In this document: positions 1 to 9,136 of the stretch, in pieces | Numbering within the stretch: position 1 is the first letter of the stretch | Layout of the letters: each line of letters opens with the position of its first letter | NCBI GenBank assembly: GCA_964247975.1 | Contig: CAXTWH010000016.1 | Coordinates: 33,901-97,900, forward strand | DNA length: 64,000 nt | Reading direction: 5' to 3' | Origin: KBS-96 sp964247975 | GTDB lineage: Bacteria > Acidobacteriota > Terriglobia > Bryobacterales > Bryobacteraceae | The notes under the pieces: generated by a model | What the model was told of the DNA's origin: nothing | Database searches by the model: none | Seen by the model: only the letters and a program-made list of their open reading frames with translations | Translations under genes and position numbers: made by a program

Positions 1-1499
1 TTATCGCCGGTAATCATCACCGATCGAATGCCCATTGCGCGCAGATGCGTCAGGCGTTCTTTCATCCCGCCTTTCACAATGTCTTTCAGGTAGATAACGC
101 CCAGCACCCGACGATCTTCCGCAACAGCCAATGGCGTGCCGCCGGAACGGGATATCTGTTCAGCAATTTCAAACAACTGGGGAGGAACTTCTCCGCCCTT
201 TTCCCGAACAAAGCCTGCAATTGCTTCGGTTGCGCCTTTGCGCAAACTTTTATGGTCAAAATCCACCCCGCTCATGCGCGTATAAGCGGAAAATGGAATG
301 AACTGAGCGCCCTGATCAAGCACTTGGCGGCCGCGCAGATGATATTTTTCCTTCGCCAACACCACCACTGACCGGCCTTCCGGCGTTTCATCAGCCAAGC
401 TTGCCAATTGCGCCGCATTGGCCAATTCCTCTTCGCTCGCTCCGGCGACGGTTTTAAATTCAACCGCCTGCCGATTGCCTAGCGTGATCGTGCCGGTTTT
501 ATCGAGCAGCAAGGTATTAATATCGCCCGACACTTCCACCGCTTTTCCGCTCATCGCCAGCACATTATGCTGCATCACGCGATCCATTCCCGCAATGCCG
601 ATGGCTGATAATAATCCGCCGATTGTGGTGGGAATCAAACAAACCAGCAGCGATACCAGCATTGCAATGCCCGGCACCATTCCCGCGCCGATTGCATTTA
701 CGGTGTACACGGCGAACGGCTGCAGCGAAACCACCGCCAGCAGAAAAATCAGCGTGAGTCCCGCAATCAGTATGTTCAGCGCAATCTCGTTCGGCGTTTT
801 CTGGCGCTCCGCGCCTTCCACCAGCGCAATCATGCGGTCCAGAAATGTTTCGCCCGGGTTCGAAGTGATCTTAATTTTGATGTGATCAGACAAAACACGA
901 GTACCGCCTGTTACCGCGCTGCGATCGCCGCCCGATTCCCGAATGACCGGCGCGCTTTCGCCGGTAATGACCGATTCATCAACTGTGGCAATGCCTTCAA
1001 TCACCTCGCCGTCGCCCGGGATGATATCGCCCGCTTCGCAGAAAACAATGTCCCCCGATTGCAGCTTGGAAGCAGGAACAATTTCAACGCTTCCCTTGGG
1101 ATAAACTTTGCGCGCCGATGTATCGGTTTTGGTTTTCCGCAGCGTGTCGGCTTGGGCTTTGCCGCGCGCTTCCGCCATAGCTTCGGCAAAATTGGCAAAC
1201 AGGACCGTAAACCACAGCCATAAAGTAATCTGAAAGGTAAATCCCAAACCGCCGACGCCGCGAAACGCATCGCGCACAAACAGCAGTGAAGTCACTGCGG
1301 CGCAGACTTCCACCACAAAGATCACCGGATTCTTCGCCAGTACCGCCGGGTTCAGCTTCAGAAAGGATTCTTTAATTGCCCGCGACAGTATTTCTTTTTC
1401 AAATAAGGGTCTGGCTTTTGCCAGTCGCTTGGGAATTAATGCGGCAGCGTCGCCGGAATTTCCTTCCGCAGTTGGCGGTTTCTCAATCACAGTAGACAT
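1..1499 (-). CDS. kdpB: KdpB, K+-transporting P-type ATPase catalytic subunit (partial)
   Basis: Catalytic subunit of the high-affinity K+ pump KdpFABC in the inner membrane; it hydrolyses ATP through an aspartyl phosphate. About 500 of the usual ~680 residues are present, because the 3' end lies beyond base 1. Visible motifs are the TGES loop near residue 180, the phosphorylation motif DKTGT at about residue 333, and the start of the hinge TGDN motif right at the window edge. The ATG at 1499 follows KdpA after about 23 bases and lies in the same operon. KdpC should follow outside the window. The reading frame is open from 1499 to base 1. Confidence 0.96.
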   Translation of the reverse strand, partial: MSTVIEKPPTAEGNSGDAAALIPKRLAKARPLFEKEILSRAIKESFLKLNPAVLAKNPVIFVVEVCAAVTSLLFVRDAFRGVGGLGFTFQITLWLWFTVLFANFAEAMAEARGKAQADTLRKTKTDTSARKVYPKGSVEIVPASKLQSGDIVFCEAGDIIPGDGEVIEGIATVDESVITGESAPVIRESGGDRSAVTGGTRVLSDHIKIKITSNPGETFLDRMIALVEGAERQKTPNEIALNILIAGLTLIFLLAVVSLQPFAVYTVNAIGAGMVPGIAMLVSLLVCLIPTTIGGLLSAIGIAGMDRVMQHNVLAMSGKAVEVSGDINTLLLDKTGTITLGNRQAVEFKTVAGASEEELANAAQLASLADETPEGRSVVVLAKEKYHLRGRQVLDQGAQFIPFSAYTRMSGVDFDHKSLRKGATEAIAGFVREKGGEVPPQLFEIAEQISRSGGTPLAVAEDRRVLGVIYLKDIVKGGMKERLTHLRAMGIRSVMITGD

Positions 1500-1522
1500 T
1501 TATTTACTCCGGAGCCCACTTA

Positions 1523-3310
1523 TTACAGCAATGGCAAGAACAACGAAAAAAGCTTCTGTTGTTCCATCAGAAAATGCTCCACAATCGGTCCTAAAGAAAG
1601 AGCCGGAAAATAGGTAAGAGCGCCGACAATCATTACCGTGCCGATTAACAAGCCGACAAATAACGGCCCATGCGTCGGCAGAGTGCCGCTGGTTTGGGGA
1701 AGTCTTCTTTTGGCTGCCAAACTGCCGGCGGCGGCAATCAAGGGCAGCAGAAAAAAGAATCGCCCCACCAGCATGGTGATGCCGAGCGTGCTGTTATACC
1801 AGGGCGTATTGGTGTTGATTCCCGCAAAAGCGCTGCCGTTGTTAGCGGCTGCGGAAGTGTAAGCGTATAACAATTCTCCAAAACCGTGCGGACCACCGTT
1901 GTTCAGATTTGCAATCGCCGCGCCGGGCGCATTCCAGTACCCGTGAGCTTGAAACGGAATCACCGATCCGATGCCGGCAAAAAACAGAATGCTGAGCGCT
2001 GTGGCAATGACCGCCAGCATGGTCATTTTCACTTCCCGCTGTTCAATCTTCTTGCCGATGTATTCCGGCGTTCTTCCCACCATCAGGCCGGCAATAAACA
2101 CCGCGAGAATGGCGAACAACAGCATTCCATAAAGCCCTGCGCCTACACCTCCGAAAATGACCTCGCCGGTCATCATGTTGAACAAAACAACTAAACCGCT
2201 GATCGGCAGCAGGGTGTCATGCGCGGCGTTGATTGCTCCGCAGCTTGCATCAGTAGTGACAGTGGCAAACAACGCGGAAGCGGGAATGCCGAACCGTGTT
2301 TCTTTGCCTTCCATGTTGCCGCCGGATTGGGTGCTGGTAGCCTCGGTTTGCACGCCCATTTTCTGGAGCACCGGATTTCCTTTTTGTTCAGCGGCGTAGC
2401 TAAAGCAAACACCGGCTAAAAATAAAACGCTCATGGCCGCGAACAGCGCCCAGCCTTGCTTCTGATCGCGCACCATTTTGCCGAAGGTATAAGTCAACCC
2501 GGCCGGTATCACGAAAATCAGCAGCATCTCTACAAAGTTTGTGATTGGAGTGGGATTCTCATAGGGGTGCGATGAGTTCGCGTTGAAAAAGCCGCCGCCA
2601 TTGGTGCCGAGCATCTTAATTGCTTCCTGCGAAGCCACTGGACCTTGCGGAATGGTTTGGGTTGCGCCGCTTAGCGTTTGCGCCGTTGCCGCCGGATGCA
2701 GATTCTGTATCACGCCCTGCGAACACAGCCATAACGCAATCACAAACGAGGCCGGCAGCAGCACATAAACCGTGGTCCGCGTAAAATCAACCCAGAAGTT
2801 CCCTACTGTTTTCGATTCCTGCCGGGCAAATCCCCGGATCAAAACCAGCGCTACCGCAATGCCCACCGCCGCCGAAGCGAAGTTCTGCACCGTCAGCGCA
2901 GCCGTCTGCACGAAGTAGCTTAAAGTTGACTCACCGCTGTAAGACTGCCAATTGGTATTGGATATAAAACTGATCGCAGTGTTGAAGGCCAAATCAGGAC
3001 TGACGTTGGCCGCGCCGAAATGAGCGGGATTCCAGGGCAGCAAACCTTGTAGCCGTTGAATCAGGTACACAAAAAGAAAACTGATGAAGCTGAAAGCAAG
3101 TAAAGCAACTGAATAATGCGTCCAGCGCTGCTCATTCTGTTCCTGAATGCCGCAGAAGCGATACACCAGCACTTCCAGCCAGCGCAAAACCGGATGCAAA
3201 AACGTGCGCTTGCCTTCATACAGATTGGCCAGAAAGGAGCCTACCGGTTTTGTGAGAAGAGCGATAATGACGAAGTACAAAACGATTTGAACGATACCTG
3301 CAGCAGTCAT
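1523..3310 (-). CDS. kdpA: KdpA, K+-translocating subunit of KdpFABC
   Basis: Channel-like subunit of the Kdp pump that binds and conducts K+. The 595-residue length is typical for the family (about 560-600). The protein is hydrophobic throughout with about ten membrane segments, starting with an N-terminal segment near residues 5-25. Selectivity-filter-type loops are visible, including TNGGGFFNANS near residue 235 and NGGPHGFGE near residue 470. The ATG at 3310 lies 12 bases downstream of the kdpF stop, and kdpB follows within 23 bases, so F, A and B are co-transcribed. Confidence 0.97.
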   Translation of the reverse strand: MTAAGIVQIVLYFVIIALLTKPVGSFLANLYEGKRTFLHPVLRWLEVLVYRFCGIQEQNEQRWTHYSVALLAFSFISFLFVYLIQRLQGLLPWNPAHFGAANVSPDLAFNTAISFISNTNWQSYSGESTLSYFVQTAALTVQNFASAAVGIAVALVLIRGFARQESKTVGNFWVDFTRTTVYVLLPASFVIALWLCSQGVIQNLHPAATAQTLSGATQTIPQGPVASQEAIKMLGTNGGGFFNANSSHPYENPTPITNFVEMLLIFVIPAGLTYTFGKMVRDQKQGWALFAAMSVLFLAGVCFSYAAEQKGNPVLQKMGVQTEATSTQSGGNMEGKETRFGIPASALFATVTTDASCGAINAAHDTLLPISGLVVLFNMMTGEVIFGGVGAGLYGMLLFAILAVFIAGLMVGRTPEYIGKKIEQREVKMTMLAVIATALSILFFAGIGSVIPFQAHGYWNAPGAAIANLNNGGPHGFGELLYAYTSAAANNGSAFAGINTNTPWYNSTLGITMLVGRFFFLLPLIAAAGSLAAKRRLPQTSGTLPTHGPLFVGLLIGTVMIVGALTYFPALSLGPIVEHFLMEQQKLFSLFLPLL

Positions 3311-3322
3311 AGGAAATCCTAA

Positions 3323-3406
3323 TCAGAAGCGCTCCGGCTTCAACAGCGCGTACATCAGATAAACAAACAAAGACGCTCCGAGTAGAGCAAACAAAAAGTA
3401 ATCCAT
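3323..3406 (-). CDS. kdpF: KdpF, small stabilising subunit
   Basis: This 27-residue peptide has one hydrophobic segment and ends in LLKPERF, which matches the typical C-terminus of KdpF peptides (about 29 residues). KdpF is a single-span membrane peptide that stabilises the KdpABC complex. It sits directly upstream of kdpA in the same direction, the canonical position. It is too short for most gene finders; I read it by translating the reverse strand by hand. Confidence 0.85.
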   Translation of the reverse strand: MDYFLFALLGASLFVYLMYALLKPERF

Positions 3407-3410
3407 AACT

Positions 3411-3494
3411 TCACAATTTCTCGCAGGCTTTCACCAGTCCCCAGCAAAGCAGAAAAAGAACCGTTCCCAGCAGAAGAAAAACAATATCGAGCAT
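3411..3494 (-). CDS. 27-residue single-span membrane peptide at the head of the kdp operon
   Basis: Starts ATG at 3494 and stops TGA at 3411-3413, four bases before kdpF. The peptide begins MLDIVFLLLGTVLF and ends in a short polar tail with Cys and basic residues (KACEKL), predicting one transmembrane segment. It is the first ORF after the putative KdpE operator. From memory, similar unannotated small ORFs with a tail of the type W-x-L-V-x-x-C-[ED]-x-L precede kdpF in other bacteria, but I could not search for them. The function is unknown; a further small accessory peptide of the Kdp complex is an inference. Confidence 0.55.
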   Translation of the reverse strand: MLDIVFLLLGTVLFLLCWGLVKACEKL

Positions 3495-3533
3495 CAGAAT
3501 CAATACCGCACTAATGAAAGTAACAGCAAAACG

Positions 3534-3572
3534 ATAAGGAAGTTATAGGCAGGTCATAAGGATTTTATAAGG
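3534..3572 (-). promoter_or_regulatory. Phased direct repeats, candidate KdpE operator
   Basis: On the plus strand the hexamer ATAAGG occurs at 3534-3539, 3556-3561 and 3567-3572, with the variant ATAGG at 3545-3549. The spacings are close to 11 bases (one helical turn). OmpR-family regulators such as KdpE are known to bind tandem direct repeats with this phasing. The block lies between the kdpE stop and the first small ORF of the structural operon, about 40 bases upstream of its ATG. Assignment to KdpE is an inference. Confidence 0.5.
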
Positions 3573-3579
3573 GCTTTCG

Positions 3580-4281
3580 TTATTCAGGAGCTTCGGGCGG
3601 CCGAAACCGGTATCCCACCCAGGGTTCCGTCAAAATAAAATCAGGCTTCTCCGGAACAGCTTCCACTTTGCGCCGAAGCTGCTTGATGAACACGCGCAGG
3701 TACTCCACCTGCTCGCCATAATCGGGTCCCCAAACCGCTTGCAACAATTCACGATGCGAAATAGCTTGGTTCGGGTGAGTCACCAGATAACGCAGCAGAT
3801 CGAATTCTTTGGGAGTCAGGCGAACCGTCTCGCCTTTTACAGTTAAACAACGAGACTTAAAATCAATGTGCACATCGCCAAAGCTCGATTCGGAAACACC
3901 GCCCCCGGTGGAAACCAACGAACGCCGCAGGTTAGACCGGATGCGGGCCAGCAGTTCCGGCATTCCGAAAGGTTTAGTCACAAAGTCATCGGCCCCCGCA
4001 TCAAGCGCCTGCACTTTGTCTTTTTCCTCGTTCCGAACCGTCAGCATAATAATCGGAACCGCGGACGCGCTCCGAATTTCCCGGCAGGTGGCCAAACCGC
4101 CGATGCCGTGCATGTTCATATCCAGCAGCACCAGATCGAACGTTTCTTCCCGCAGTTGCAGCACCGCTTCTTCGCCGCTGCGCGCGTCTACTGTTTCATA
4201 GCCTGCGCTGACCAGGCTCGCACGCAGCACTCGGCGAATCTGCGCTTCATCATCAACAATCAAAATACGTCCTGTGCTCAT
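3580..4281 (-). CDS. kdpE: KdpE, OmpR-family response regulator
   Basis: The 233-residue regulator has an N-terminal receiver domain (about residues 5-118) with the phospho-acceptor Asp54 in LVLLDMNMHG and the conserved Lys in TKPFG. A C-terminal OmpR/PhoB winged-helix DNA-binding domain follows (about 130-228; TPKEFDLLRYL, VWGPDYG, VGYRF). Its start at 4281 lies two bases past the stop of the kinase gene, so kinase and regulator are translationally linked. It should activate the kdp structural genes directly downstream. Confidence 0.93.
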   Translation of the reverse strand: MSTGRILIVDDEAQIRRVLRASLVSAGYETVDARSGEEAVLQLREETFDLVLLDMNMHGIGGLATCREIRSASAVPIIMLTVRNEEKDKVQALDAGADDFVTKPFGMPELLARIRSNLRRSLVSTGGGVSESSFGDVHIDFKSRCLTVKGETVRLTPKEFDLLRYLVTHPNQAISHRELLQAVWGPDYGEQVEYLRVFIKQLRRKVEAVPEKPDFILTEPWVGYRFRPPEAPE

Positions 4282-4283
4282 AT

Positions 4284-5741
4284 TTAAAGGATGGCGTCCG
4301 CCAAAGGAATCGAAATACTGAACACTGAACCGGCACCTGAACCGCTGCTTTGCACGGTAATGATCCCGCCGTGCGCTTGCACAACGTCTTTCGCAATCGC
4401 CAAACCCAGCCCCGCGCCGGATACGCTCTGCCGGGTAGCCGCCAGGCGGTAAAAGCGCTCAAAAATTTTTTCCTGCTCCTGCTGGGGAATGCCTGTTCCC
4501 TGGTCTTCCACTTTAAATATCATCCCGGTTTCACTGTTTTCAACGCTGATTCGCAGCGAACTGCCGGGCGGTGAATACTTGGCCGCATTGCTGACCAATT
4601 GCCGAAACGCTAATTGCAGCAGTTCGCAATCAGCGTTTACCGGCGGCAGGTTTGATGGAATTTCAATACTTAAATTATGGCTTTCCAGAGTTCGTTTCAA
4701 CGGCTCCAAAGCTCCCTGCACAACATCAGCCGGAACACAATCGCTCCGATTCAAGCGGATGGAACCGGCATCCAATCGCGCCATTTGAATTGCTTCTGTT
4801 ACCAGAACACTCAGCCGGTCAGTTTCTTCATCCACCACCGTCAACAGTTCACGATAATTATCGGAACTGAACCCGGTATCCTCATCGAGCAAAGTGGTGC
4901 TGGCCGCCTTGATCGCCGTTAACGGCGTTTTGAACTCGTGCGCGATAGCATCGAGCAGCGTCGATTTGAATTCGTCGCTTTGCCGCGCAGCTTCCGCTCG
5001 GCTCGACTGTTCGTATACGTTTGACCGTTCCATCCCGATCGCGGCTAAATTGGCAACCCCTTGCAATGCGCTATCAGACAACGAACTGACCAACATCGCT
5101 AAACTGCCGATCGGCTCGCCTCCCAAACGAATCGCCGTTACCGTAAGCTGCCGGTCAGGATTCCGCATCTGCGTGCCGCGCGACGCCGATTCACGCAGCA
5201 GTTCTTCCGCCCCATCGATATCCTGCGGCCCGGCACGAAACAAACGATTGCTTTGTTTTTCATATAAGGCGACAGCGGCCGCTTCCATCACCCGCGCTAC
5301 GTGCGCGGCAATCTGCTGTGGAATCGAGGTGGCCGGATCCAGCAGCAGCATGGCTCGGCTTAGGCTGTAAAGCTGTTCCATTTCCCGTTGGCGGTCGATC
5401 GCCTGGATGGCTTGCTGCCGTACTTTGGCGAATAACTGACTTACCGTAACCGACGTTCCCCAAAACGTCACCAGCGCCACCCAGTTCTGCGGATCAACAA
5501 TAGTGAGCGTTCCCACCGGCGGCAGAAAGAAAAAATTAAACAGAAGCACCGCCGCCACCGAAGCAAAAGTAGATTCCACCAGGCCCCAACGCGGCGCTAC
5601 GGCCAGGATTGCCAGTAAATAAATAAAACCGGCGGTGGTTGCATTCACATGCGCGATCCGAAAACACAAAAGCGTAGCCAACACCAGAATGCCTGCGATG
5701 ATCGCCAAGCGATAAAAAATTCTGATTTGAAGGCTGGGCAT
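4284..5741 (-). CDS. KdpD-like sensor histidine kinase lacking the cytosolic KdpD/USP domains
   Basis: This 485-residue kinase starts directly with four membrane segments (DUF4118-type, about residues 8-105). A GAF-like region follows (about 130-250), then HisKA with the phospho-accepting His268 in AHEFKTPLTAI, and a HATPase with N, G1 and G2 boxes near the C-terminus (GAGLGLAIAKD). Classical KdpD has about 890 residues with an N-terminal KdpD plus Usp module carrying a Walker-type motif; that whole part is missing here. Adjacency to kdpE and the kdp genes supports the pairing. The gene is divergent from the M28 peptidase with only 24 bases between starts. Confidence 0.88.
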   Translation of the reverse strand: MPSLQIRIFYRLAIIAGILVLATLLCFRIAHVNATTAGFIYLLAILAVAPRWGLVESTFASVAAVLLFNFFFLPPVGTLTIVDPQNWVALVTFWGTSVTVSQLFAKVRQQAIQAIDRQREMEQLYSLSRAMLLLDPATSIPQQIAAHVARVMEAAAVALYEKQSNRLFRAGPQDIDGAEELLRESASRGTQMRNPDRQLTVTAIRLGGEPIGSLAMLVSSLSDSALQGVANLAAIGMERSNVYEQSSRAEAARQSDEFKSTLLDAIAHEFKTPLTAIKAASTTLLDEDTGFSSDNYRELLTVVDEETDRLSVLVTEAIQMARLDAGSIRLNRSDCVPADVVQGALEPLKRTLESHNLSIEIPSNLPPVNADCELLQLAFRQLVSNAAKYSPPGSSLRISVENSETGMIFKVEDQGTGIPQQEQEKIFERFYRLAATRQSVSGAGLGLAIAKDVVQAHGGIITVQSSGSGAGSVFSISIPLADAIL

Positions 5742-5765
5742 TGCGCGAATGTTTTAGTTTAGGAT

Positions 5766-7400
5766 ATGCGTTCTTTGTTGCTCCTCATTGTATGCGCCGT
5801 TTTTGCCGGCGCGCAAACGGATCCCCGCTCCTTACTGATCGTAAATCAAATCAAAAAAGAAGCGTTCACTCATTCGCAGGTCATGGAAACACTTTCCTAT
5901 CTGACCGATGTTTATGGTCCTCGGCTCACCGCCTCGCCCGAATTCAACGAAGCAGCGCAGTGGGCGATGAAGCGGCTGCAATCTTACGGCGTTCAAGACG
6001 TGCGCGAAGAAGCTTGGGGTCCGTTTGGACGTTCCTGGTCCATTCAGAGTTTTGTGTTGGACATGATGGCGCCGCGCTATTCGCATTTGGCCGCTGTTCC
6101 GCTGGCCTGGAGCGGCGCTACCAATGGCCCGGTAACCGGTGAAGTGATCGAAACTTTTCTCTCCACGAACGAATACAACCCCAAGAAATTTTCGGAAAAT
6201 ATCCAGGAGTTCGAAAAAAAATGGAAAGGCAAGCTGCGCAACAAAATTGTTCTGATTTCCAAACCGCCCAAAGACTCGCCGGAAACAGAACCCCGCTTCG
6301 AGCGTTACACCGACGCTCAACTGGCCGATATCGCCAAAGCCCCCTCGCCCCGCGCTGAAAAGAAAATAGATTTTCAAACATTGGAAGTGCCCGAAGATCC
6401 TGCCGAACGGCATGAGTTTTTTTCGTCCCTGCCCGAATCAGCTATCGACGAGCTGTTCGACAAGCTGGATGCCGAACAAAATAAACTGAGCCTGTTTTTG
6501 CATGAGGAAGGCGTGCTGGCCGCGATCCAAGCCGATTCCCGCGCCCACAATGCGCTGGATTTTGCCGAAGCCGCTGCTTCTGAAAAAGCTTCCATCTCCG
6601 TTGCAGCGCCCGCCTTTGTGGTGACCGCCGAACAATACTCACGCCTTACGCGATTAATCGACAAAAAAGTGCCGGTTACGATTCGAGCCGATTTAAAGAT
6701 CAAAGAATCAAACCAGAATGAGATGGCCCAGAACATTCTAGGCGAAATCCGCGGCACCGAAAAACCTGCTGAAGTGGTGATGATCGGCGCGCATTTCGAT
6801 TCCTGGCATAGTGGAACCGGCGCAACCGACAACGCAGCCGGCAGCGCGGTCATGATTGAAGTGATGCGTATTCTGAAAGCCTGTAATCTGCCGTTGAAGC
6901 GCACTGTGCGCATCGGGCTTTGGAGCGGCGAAGAACAAGGCATCTACGGCTCGAAAGCTTATGTGGTGAAGCATTTGGCCGACCCCAAAACCATGAACAC
7001 CACTGACGAATACAAAAACTTCGATGCTTATCTTAATCTCGATAACGGCAGCGGCAAAATACGCGGCGTTTACCTGCAAGGCAATGATGCGGCGCGGCCC
7101 TTGTTTGAACAGTATCTATCGCCGTTTCACGATATGGGCGCTTCCACGATCACGTTGAAAAATACCGGCGGCACCGATCACCTGTCGTTCGAGGCCGTAG
7201 GGCTGCCCGGATTCCAATTCATTCAGGACCCGCTCGATTACAGCACCATCACGCACCATTCCAATATGGACACCTACAGCCACGCTGTTCCCGAAGACCT
7301 GATGCAAGCCTCCGCCATTATCGCTTCGGTGGTTTACGAGATCGCCAACAGTTCCGAACGGTTCCCGCGTAAAACCATGCCTGAGCCGGAAAAGCATTAA
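5766..7400 (+). CDS. Secreted M28-family zinc aminopeptidase
   Basis: This 544-residue protein begins with a signal peptide (MRSLLLLIVCAVFAGA, probable cleavage after AGA). The C-terminal half carries the M28 di-zinc site: His343 and Asp345 in GAHFDSWH, Asp355 in ATDNAAG, the Glu pair in WSGEEQG, Asp in LNLDNGSG and a late His in GGTDHLSF. The N-terminal part (about 20-330) contains a protease-associated-like insertion region. M28 enzymes trim N-terminal amino acids from peptides, here presumably in the periplasm or outside the cell. The stop overlaps by four bases with the convergent MscS gene. Confidence 0.9.
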   Translation: MRSLLLLIVCAVFAGAQTDPRSLLIVNQIKKEAFTHSQVMETLSYLTDVYGPRLTASPEFNEAAQWAMKRLQSYGVQDVREEAWGPFGRSWSIQSFVLDMMAPRYSHLAAVPLAWSGATNGPVTGEVIETFLSTNEYNPKKFSENIQEFEKKWKGKLRNKIVLISKPPKDSPETEPRFERYTDAQLADIAKAPSPRAEKKIDFQTLEVPEDPAERHEFFSSLPESAIDELFDKLDAEQNKLSLFLHEEGVLAAIQADSRAHNALDFAEAAASEKASISVAAPAFVVTAEQYSRLTRLIDKKVPVTIRADLKIKESNQNEMAQNILGEIRGTEKPAEVVMIGAHFDSWHSGTGATDNAAGSAVMIEVMRILKACNLPLKRTVRIGLWSGEEQGIYGSKAYVVKHLADPKTMNTTDEYKNFDAYLNLDNGSGKIRGVYLQGNDAARPLFEQYLSPFHDMGASTITLKNTGGTDHLSFEAVGLPGFQFIQDPLDYSTITHHSNMDTYSHAVPEDLMQASAIIASVVYEIANSSERFPRKTMPEPEKH

Positions 7401-9055
7401 GCTAATTGTTTATGTTGTCCATCCCGGGCTCCGTTGCTGATTTGCACCGGAGCATCGGGTGCAGCCGCGCTTAACAGTTCCCGCATCGGTACGGCTAACC
7501 CTGTGCCTGCCCGTTCCATCGCGTCGAGCATGGAAAGCAGCAATTCTGTTTGCACTTCCAAAAAGCGATCGAAGCTTGGGGTCAGCACATAAGCGAATAC
7601 TTCAATGTTATAAGAATAATCGCTGATGCCGGTGAACCGAATGGGAATCGTGCCTGCATCCACGTCGGGGTGTTTACGCAGAATGTCCTCAAAAGCAGCC
7701 ATTACGTTTCTGATTTGCGCGGGCGTGGCATCGAATCGCAGCCCGAGCGTAGGGTGAAACCACATCCGGTCGCGTTTGGCGAAGTTTTCGAGCGTCATGG
7801 TGGAAAATTGAGAATTGGGAACGGTAACAACCGTGCGGTCAAGCGTTCGAATCCGGGTGGACCGCAAGCCGATATCTTCCACTGTTCCCACCATTGCGCC
7901 GACGCGGCAGAAATCGCCTACCAGCACCGGGCGATCCCCAATAACAGACACTCCACCGAAGAAATTTTCCAGCGTTTTCTGGGCGGCCAGCGCAACAGCC
8001 AGGCTGCCTACTCCGAGCGTGGCCCAGATCGTGCTTGTGTTGTAGCCCCAAGTGCTGATCGTAGTCACCAGCGCAATAGAGAAAATCACAATCTTCGCCA
8101 CCCGCAATCCGAGCGGCATCACGGACGAGTAAAGCGCCTGCTGCCGCTGATCAGCCATAAAATGCAGCCGCCGCGACAAAATGTCCAGCAGCCGCATCAC
8201 AATCCAGGCAATTGCCATAAAGGCCAGCAGCGTTAAAATGCGCGAAAGATAAAACCGCACCAGCGCCGAAGGAGCAATCAAGGCAACGGCTGCCCCGTAC
8301 ACGGCAACGCCAAGCAACAGTTCTACCGGGCCAAGCAGTTGTTGTACGCCGTAATCCTGAATCTCGGTAGCGGCTTTCCGGAAAACGCGGCGGCTGATAG
8401 CTGTTGCAATCCGCGACAACAAACCAGCCGATAACAACAAAATCAGGACCAGCGCCAGCAGCGCAATCCACTGCCATAGCGCCGTGCTCATGAAAGTGGT
8501 TTTCACCAGCAGTTCCGGCAAACGTTTTTCTACTGCGGATTCACCAACAATGGCGTGAATGGAGGGAATGTCCGCCACGGTGGCAGGCGAGAAAAGCCAC
8601 CCCTGCAAGCCGGGAGACAACTCCACTCGTTGCAGCTCGATTCTGACGTTCTTGCCCGCTACATCGAGCGTAGTCACTAATTCAAGGTCGGCTTTAGCGG
8701 CATCCTTAAGATTGCCTTCCGGCGAATCGCTCAATCGGTTAACGTCAAAATCGCTGTATTTATTTAACAGATCATCAAGCTGTAAGGCCAACTCCATTCC
8801 TTGCCGCCTCCGGTTTTTCGGCGGAAGCTGGCTTAAATTCAGGTAATCCGAAGCGCGCAGATAATTTCCGGTCTGACATGCCTGCAAAAACTGATAAACG
8901 GAATCTCGCGGCGTCAGTCTGTTCAGCGGATCGGACTGGACGCTTTGTTCGGAAGCCGCCGGAGCAGCAGGTTTCGCTGCAGGAGGCAATTGCGCGTGAA
9001 GCCCCTTCGTCAACAGTAACGCTAATGTAAAAATAATGATCCGTCCGCTTTGCAA
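7397..9055 (-). CDS. MscS-family mechanosensitive channel with signal peptide and periplasmic domain
   Basis: I place the start at TTG 9055 (552 residues). It has an AGGAGAG ribosome site six bases upstream and gives a clean signal peptide (IIIFTLALLLTKGLHAQ). An ATG at 9175 would put about 40 odd residues before it and overlap the divergent gene. A periplasmic region (about 20-190) precedes several membrane helices, then the MscS pore and beta domain with VGSLAVALAAQKTLENFF and VGTVEDIGLRSTRIRTLD. MscS channels open on membrane tension and protect against hypo-osmotic shock. The neighbouring kdp system also handles osmotic stress, but no operon link is visible. Confidence 0.9.
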   Translation of the reverse strand: MQSGRIIIFTLALLLTKGLHAQLPPAAKPAAPAASEQSVQSDPLNRLTPRDSVYQFLQACQTGNYLRASDYLNLSQLPPKNRRRQGMELALQLDDLLNKYSDFDVNRLSDSPEGNLKDAAKADLELVTTLDVAGKNVRIELQRVELSPGLQGWLFSPATVADIPSIHAIVGESAVEKRLPELLVKTTFMSTALWQWIALLALVLILLLSAGLLSRIATAISRRVFRKAATEIQDYGVQQLLGPVELLLGVAVYGAAVALIAPSALVRFYLSRILTLLAFMAIAWIVMRLLDILSRRLHFMADQRQQALYSSVMPLGLRVAKIVIFSIALVTTISTWGYNTSTIWATLGVGSLAVALAAQKTLENFFGGVSVIGDRPVLVGDFCRVGAMVGTVEDIGLRSTRIRTLDRTVVTVPNSQFSTMTLENFAKRDRMWFHPTLGLRFDATPAQIRNVMAAFEDILRKHPDVDAGTIPIRFTGISDYSYNIEVFAYVLTPSFDRFLEVQTELLLSMLDAMERAGTGLAVPMRELLSAAAPDAPVQISNGARDGQHKQLA

Positions 9056-9136
9056 GAACTTCTCTCCTGAGATTAGGTTTTCTAGCTTCAATTGTTTCAG
9101 ATCACGGCTAATCTCATCAGCTACTAAAATGAAAAG

